Source of the DNA: Enterococcus raffinosus
GTDB lineage: Bacteria; Bacillota; Bacilli; Lactobacillales; Enterococcaceae
NCBI RefSeq assembly: GCF_018917525.1
Contig: NZ_JAHLOS010000021.1
Location: forward strand, 1 to 64,000
Direction: 5' to 3'
Length of the DNA stretch: 64,000 bases
Shown here: positions 60,527-64,000 of the stretch, piece after piece
Layout of the letters: each line of letters opens with the position of its first letter
Numbering within the stretch: the first letter of the stretch is position 1
Notes under the pieces: model-generated
What the model was told of the DNA's origin: nothing
Database searches by the model: none
The model's input: only the letters and a program-made list of their open reading frames with translations
Position numbers and translations under genes: made by a program

Positions 60527-60745
60527 TCACTTCTCCTTGGCCGAAAAATATAAGCTGAACATTATCCAGAAGGAAGAATAAACCACTAAACTCCTGGGAT
60601 CAATTCCACGATTTGAATAAATCGAATAGGCTATAAAGCAGAGATAGAATGGCGCGGATGTAAGTAGCCCAATGACGCTTCTAAATGTTGTACTTCTCCA
60701 TTCTTTTTTCTTTTTTTGTTTAGCAATAAAACGTTGAAAAAACAT
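60527..60745 (-). CDS. Small two-span membrane protein in the bacteriocin region
   Basis: A 72-residue protein with a basic N-terminus (MFFQRFIAKQKKKKEW) and two hydrophobic segments (SVIGLLTSAPFYLCFIAYSI and SLVVYSSFWIMFSLYFS). AAGGAG six bases before the ATG makes it a real gene in all likelihood. It follows the response regulator gene by 18 bases and is probably cotranscribed. Small membrane proteins of this kind in bacteriocin clusters are often immunity or accessory proteins. I do not recognise the family. Confidence 0.6.
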   Translation of the reverse strand: MFFQRFIAKQKKKKEWRSTTFRSVIGLLTSAPFYLCFIAYSIYSNRGIDPRSLVVYSSFWIMFSLYFSAKEK

Positions 60746-60763
60746 TTCATTCTCCTTTATTGG

Positions 60764-61516
60764 TTATAATTTTAAATCCTGCTTTTCCAGAGTCCGTTTT
60801 AAAAGTTTGGCTTTTGCTAATGGAAAGCTACATGAATATTCTTCAGGAAATTGAATCGTTCTTAATTTGTAATCCACAGATTCGACCTGTTCTGGATTAA
60901 TCAGAAAGGATTTATGGACGCGTAACAGCTCAGGATTTTCTCTTTCCAGATCATTCATTTTCCCATAGAATTCATACATCATTTTTTCACCGTAAAGAAT
61001 AACCTTGTGCGGTGTGACAGATGTTTCTAGAAAATAAATTGAAGTGAGATCAACCCGAAAATTTCTCGATCCAATCATAAAAGAAAGATGTCTTTGATTG
61101 GACTTTCTATCTACGAAAGTCTGATCATGACGTCCTTTTAGAATATTTTCTATTTGATTTTTTTCCGTTTCATCATCCTTAACAATATAATCTAAAGGAG
61201 ATATTTGTCTTTTTAATGTTTCTAAAGCCAGCTCCTGATGTGAAGTAATAAAAACAATCTGAGCAAACTCATTCTCATTTCTGATATGTTGAGCTACATC
61301 TATCCCATCAATTCCACCACCTAAATCAATATCCAAAAAAAAGAGACTATTCGTTAGCTTATTATTTTTAAGATATAAAAAGATGTCTGCCGAATCAGTC
61401 GTAGCCAAGACTAATTTCATGTCATAGTCATTGATCATAATCGAATTCTCAATAATTTTTTGATAATGAGACAATAGAATAATATCATCATCACATAGAA
61501 CGATCGGTAAGGTCAT
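60764..61516 (-). CDS. LytTR-family response regulator of a peptide quorum-sensing system
   Basis: A 250-residue regulator of the AgrA/ComE/PlnC/EntR type. The receiver domain (1-130) has the acidic pair in LPIVLCDDDIILL and the phospho-acceptor aspartate at about residue 62 in LFFLDIDLGGGIDG. The LytTR DNA-binding domain occupies about 145-248 (YFLETSVTPHKVILYGEKMM; LLRVHKSFLINPEQV). Its first codons overlap the end of the kinase gene by four bases (ATGA). It probably activates bacteriocin and immunity promoters. Confidence 0.9.
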   Translation of the reverse strand: MTLPIVLCDDDIILLSHYQKIIENSIMINDYDMKLVLATTDSADIFLYLKNNKLTNSLFFLDIDLGGGIDGIDVAQHIRNENEFAQIVFITSHQELALETLKRQISPLDYIVKDDETEKNQIENILKGRHDQTFVDRKSNQRHLSFMIGSRNFRVDLTSIYFLETSVTPHKVILYGEKMMYEFYGKMNDLERENPELLRVHKSFLINPEQVESVDYKLRTIQFPEEYSCSFPLAKAKLLKRTLEKQDLKL

Positions 61517-62850
61517 TTTCCATCACCCTTTCGTATGTTTAATGAGGTAACAAATAGTCCGTTATCCGCATAATGATCCATCTCCATTTGCGGATGTTCT
61601 TTAATAATCTCATGGATATTGGCTAATCCCAATCCTCTCCCTGTGCCTTTACTGCTAAATCCTTGGGTACTCATTAATTTAAATGAGGGAAGTTTACCAA
61701 AGTAAGAATTCTCAATGGTGATTTCAATGGATTCTGGAGAATCAATAAAAAGAAGCGTCAATTTTCTTTGCTCGGATTCAGCAGCTGCTTCCATCGCATT
61801 GTCAATCAAGATCCCCAATGTACGCACTAGTTTAACCTCATCTAAATTGATCTCGTTTATTGGACTAATACATTCAAAGCTCACGTTTAAATTTGCTTGT
61901 TCAGCCTGAGAAAGCTTTGTAATAATAAGAGATTTCAGCGCCGTCAATTTTATATTACTAATCCCGGAGAAGCGCATCACACTAGTATCCATCATTTGGT
62001 GAGAATAATCGAACACTTCATCTAAATAGGTTTGATTGATCTCGATTTCTTTGCGATCAACTTTAAGTCCAAGAAGCAGATTTTTGTAATCATGCCGAAA
62101 TTTTTGCATTTCTTGGTAGTTCTTCTCAACTTCTGTCGTATAGGAATTCATTATATCCATTTGTTTTTTTAAATTTTCAACTTCATTTTTCTCTCGATTC
62201 TTTTTAAGCGTAAGATACGTGAGAAATGCGGTAAATGAGAATTGAGCCACTAAAAAGCCGACCATAATAATACGGAAAACACCTAACACTTCCATCTTTA
62301 TCAAGATCTCAGCAAACAAATAAACCAAGGCTAAAAAAACGCCTAATTGCATCGTGTAAACTCTTTTTTCATCCATTGGAATTGAGCGTGTTGGTACCTT
62401 CTTATTGATAAACAGAAGAACAGCGATGAAAAAGAGGATATCCAAACTAATTGCTGCGATAGCAAATAAATACCCTTTTTCAGTTGTAACATTGAATCGT
62501 GTCTTAAAAATAGCTGTAACAATAATTGATGAAAATAGCGGAATGATCGCATAACTAGCTAGTCCAATAAAAAAGCCCATCACCTCATCCAAGCTTCGAT
62601 CAAGCTCAATTTTCCATAAACGATACCTCAACAAAAAGAAAAGAACCGTAATAACAATACCTGTCACCAGCGTATCGGTCATTGACAATAAGGTAATCGG
62701 AAAACTGAGCAGAAGGAGCAAGATGTAAAAGGTTTTTTCTCGAATTTTTGTGCAAAGACCAATAGCAATGAATAATAATAGTAAGTCGATATATTCTTTC
62801 ACAAAATAGGAAAAAGAATCTAAAACAACCAAAGGATCACTTCCTATCAT
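61513..62850 (-). CDS. HPK10-type sensor histidine kinase (peptide pheromone receptor)
   Basis: A kinase of about 445 residues of the AgrC/ComD/PlnB group. The first 200 residues hold about six to seven hydrophobic spans that should bind a peptide pheromone. The phosphorylated histidine is H253 in MQKFRHDYKNLLLGLKVDRK, the N-box ILIDNAMEAAAES and the G-box KGTGRGLGLANIHE. The frame is open up to 62943 but the proposed ATG at 62850 puts the start just before the first span. It lacks a good ribosome site; ATG at 62889 is an alternative. The response regulator gene overlaps its end. Confidence 0.88.
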   Translation of the reverse strand: MIGSDPLVVLDSFSYFVKEYIDLLLLFIAIGLCTKIREKTFYILLLLLSFPITLLSMTDTLVTGIVITVLFFLLRYRLWKIELDRSLDEVMGFFIGLASYAIIPLFSSIIVTAIFKTRFNVTTEKGYLFAIAAISLDILFFIAVLLFINKKVPTRSIPMDEKRVYTMQLGVFLALVYLFAEILIKMEVLGVFRIIMVGFLVAQFSFTAFLTYLTLKKNREKNEVENLKKQMDIMNSYTTEVEKNYQEMQKFRHDYKNLLLGLKVDRKEIEINQTYLDEVFDYSHQMMDTSVMRFSGISNIKLTALKSLIITKLSQAEQANLNVSFECISPINEINLDEVKLVRTLGILIDNAMEAAAESEQRKLTLLFIDSPESIEITIENSYFGKLPSFKLMSTQGFSSKGTGRGLGLANIHEIIKEHPQMEMDHYADNGLFVTSLNIRKGDGK

Positions 62851-62918
62851 AATAATTGATTTATTATAACAAGAATTATCGCTAAACATGCAAATATGTT
62901 GGTTTTCATCAACGCAAC

Positions 62919-64000
62919 TTAAGCGATTGCCATCATTTCCCAAAGATTCTCATATGTACCATTAAACTTTCTCAATTCATGATGGGTCCCAGCTTCGACT
63001 AGTCTGCCGTTTTCTAATACGAGGATTTGATCACACTCTTTTGCAATCGATAAATGATGAACAATGAAAAGAATTGTTTTGTTTTTCATACTCATCAAAT
63101 TTTTAGTGATGATATGTTCCGAACGGGCGTCCAGTCCGCTTGTTGCTTCATCGAGAATAAGAATCCTTGATTGTTTTAAAAGTGCTCTAGCTATAGCCAT
63201 ACGTTGTTTTTGCCCACCCGATAGATTATTAGCTCCCTCTTCAATTGGAGATTGATAAGTGAAGGGCAACTTTTCTATATATTCTCTTATCTGAGCCATC
63301 TCGCATGCCCATGTCACCTCCTCTAATGTAGGCTCCTCCTTTAAGCCAAAAGTTAGATTCTCATAAATGCTACCGCTAAAAAAGAAAGCCTCTTGAGATA
63401 CATAGCTGATTGATTCTCTTAACTCAGTGCGTGCTATTGTTTGAATATTATCTCCCCGAATGGCTATTTCTCCTTGATGAATATCATAAAAATTCATCAT
63501 CAGTTTTGCTAAAGTGGACTTACCCGATCCACTCATGCCAACGATAGCTACTTTTGAATTCTGTTGGATTGAACAAGTTATTCCGTTCAAGACATTGTCT
63601 TCAAATCCATAGGCAAAAGAAACATTTGAAAACTCTATAATTGGAATATGCCGATCTCTTTTAACATCTTCAAATACTGGGTATCTAGCTATCTCAAAAG
63701 ATTCTTTTTCTAAATAAAAGACCTCATTCAATCGATCATTCGCTACTTTCGCCTTTTGTATTTTCACTTGTAAATTGATGATATTTTGTAACGGAGTAGT
63801 GAAGAAAAACATCAAAGCATTATAAGTTATCAATTGTCCCGTCGTTAATTGACCTTTTAGAACTAGAAAAGTGCCAAGCCATAATAGTATCGTGGAACAG
63901 ATTAGTTGAAGTGCCGATTTTAAGTTGGATTGGAGATTCTCTAAATTAGCGGTTTTTAGCGATTTAGTCAGCATTTCATTAAATTGGTCTGCTATTTTTT
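62919..64000 (-). CDS. Bacteriocin/pheromone ABC exporter (ComA/LagD type), 3' part
   Basis: The reading frame enters from beyond the right edge and ends at 62919, giving about the last 360 residues. The end of the transmembrane domain is seen (TGQLITYNALMFFFTTPLQN; NLQVKIQKAKVANDRLNEVF), typical of peptidase-containing exporters that cut double-glycine leaders. The ATPase domain has Walker A GMSGSGKST, signature NNLSGGQKQRMAIARAL and Walker B ILILDEATSGLD. The N-terminal C39 peptidase domain would lie outside the window. It is upstream of the kinase and regulator genes in the same direction. Confidence 0.9.
   Translation of the reverse strand, partial: KIADQFNEMLTKSLKTANLENLQSNLKSALQLICSTILLWLGTFLVLKGQLTTGQLITYNALMFFFTTPLQNIINLQVKIQKAKVANDRLNEVFYLEKESFEIARYPVFEDVKRDRHIPIIEFSNVSFAYGFEDNVLNGITCSIQQNSKVAIVGMSGSGKSTLAKLMMNFYDIHQGEIAIRGDNIQTIARTELRESISYVSQEAFFFSGSIYENLTFGLKEEPTLEEVTWACEMAQIREYIEKLPFTYQSPIEEGANNLSGGQKQRMAIARALLKQSRILILDEATSGLDARSEHIITKNLMSMKNKTILFIVHHLSIAKECDQILVLENGRLVEAGTHHELRKFNGTYENLWEMMAIA

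Noticed and set aside
1-64000. Insertion sequences, phage genes, tRNA or rRNA genes
   Set aside because: No transposase, integrase, phage structural gene or tRNA-like cloverleaf was recognised in the window.

Overview
The window looks like chromosomal DNA of a low-GC Firmicute, most likely an enterococcus. The evidence is an LPXTG wall protein, strong AGGAGG ribosome sites, a gadC-gadB-gltX arrangement known from lactic acid bacteria, EntA-type immunity and bacteriocin quorum-sensing genes, and a complete L-sorbose PTS operon. Sorbose use together with glutamate decarboxylase points to the Enterococcus avium group (E. avium, E. raffinosus, E. malodoratus and relatives). That species assignment is inference. 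No rRNA, tRNA, CRISPR array, insertion sequence or phage gene was seen.

Layout. 1-5.3 kb: DUF1054 protein, zinc-type alcohol dehydrogenase relative, glycerol/water channel, VOC protein, AraC regulator, and a MazE/RelE-like toxin-antitoxin pair with its own palindromic operator. 5.3-12 kb: acid-resistance block gadC-gadB followed by gltX, with a divergent Mga-type regulator. 12-16 kb: a large orphan pilus-tip-like VWA/LPXTG adhesin. 16-23.5 kb: TipA-like MerR regulator, Gfo/Idh/MocA oxidoreductase with a candidate small RNA behind it, VTT membrane protein, two hydrolases, an acyltransferase and an iron alcohol dehydrogenase. 23.5-35.4 kb: one large nucleoside scavenging block transcribed leftward (pdp, deoC, cdd, substrate-binding lipoprotein, three ABC genes, deoB, punA, deoD) headed by a LacI regulator. 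36.8-44.1 kb: L-sorbose operon in the Klebsiella order sorC-D-F-B-A-M-E, with two extra genes between sorC and sorD. 44-51 kb: housekeeping and small-molecule genes (methyltransferase, SGNH hydrolase, GrpB protein, TetR plus hydrolase, coaA, guaA).

51.0-54.7 kb is a very AT-rich four-gene block directly after guaA: a Rad50-like zinc-hook ATPase, a winged-helix-like middle component, a restriction-endonuclease-like protein and a 59-residue leading ORF. It fits the ABC-three-component (ABC-3C) type of predicted defence system and is the strongest candidate for a little-studied system here. 55-60 kb carries small DNA-binding genes, two VOC dioxygenase genes that share an operator-like dyad, and an AraC/GyrI pair. 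60-64 kb is a bacteriocin region: immunity protein, small membrane protein, LytTR response regulator, HPK10-type kinase and the start of a peptide-exporting ABC transporter that runs off the window.

A second unusual signal is a family of roughly 100-base intergenic repeats at about 8.4, 12.2, 17.3 and 26.6 kb, with degenerate copies near 48.3 and 58.9 kb. Their sequence varies but their stems are kept by compensating changes. Two tandem 95-base copies at 12.1-12.3 kb differ at only two positions, and these two positions pair with each other.
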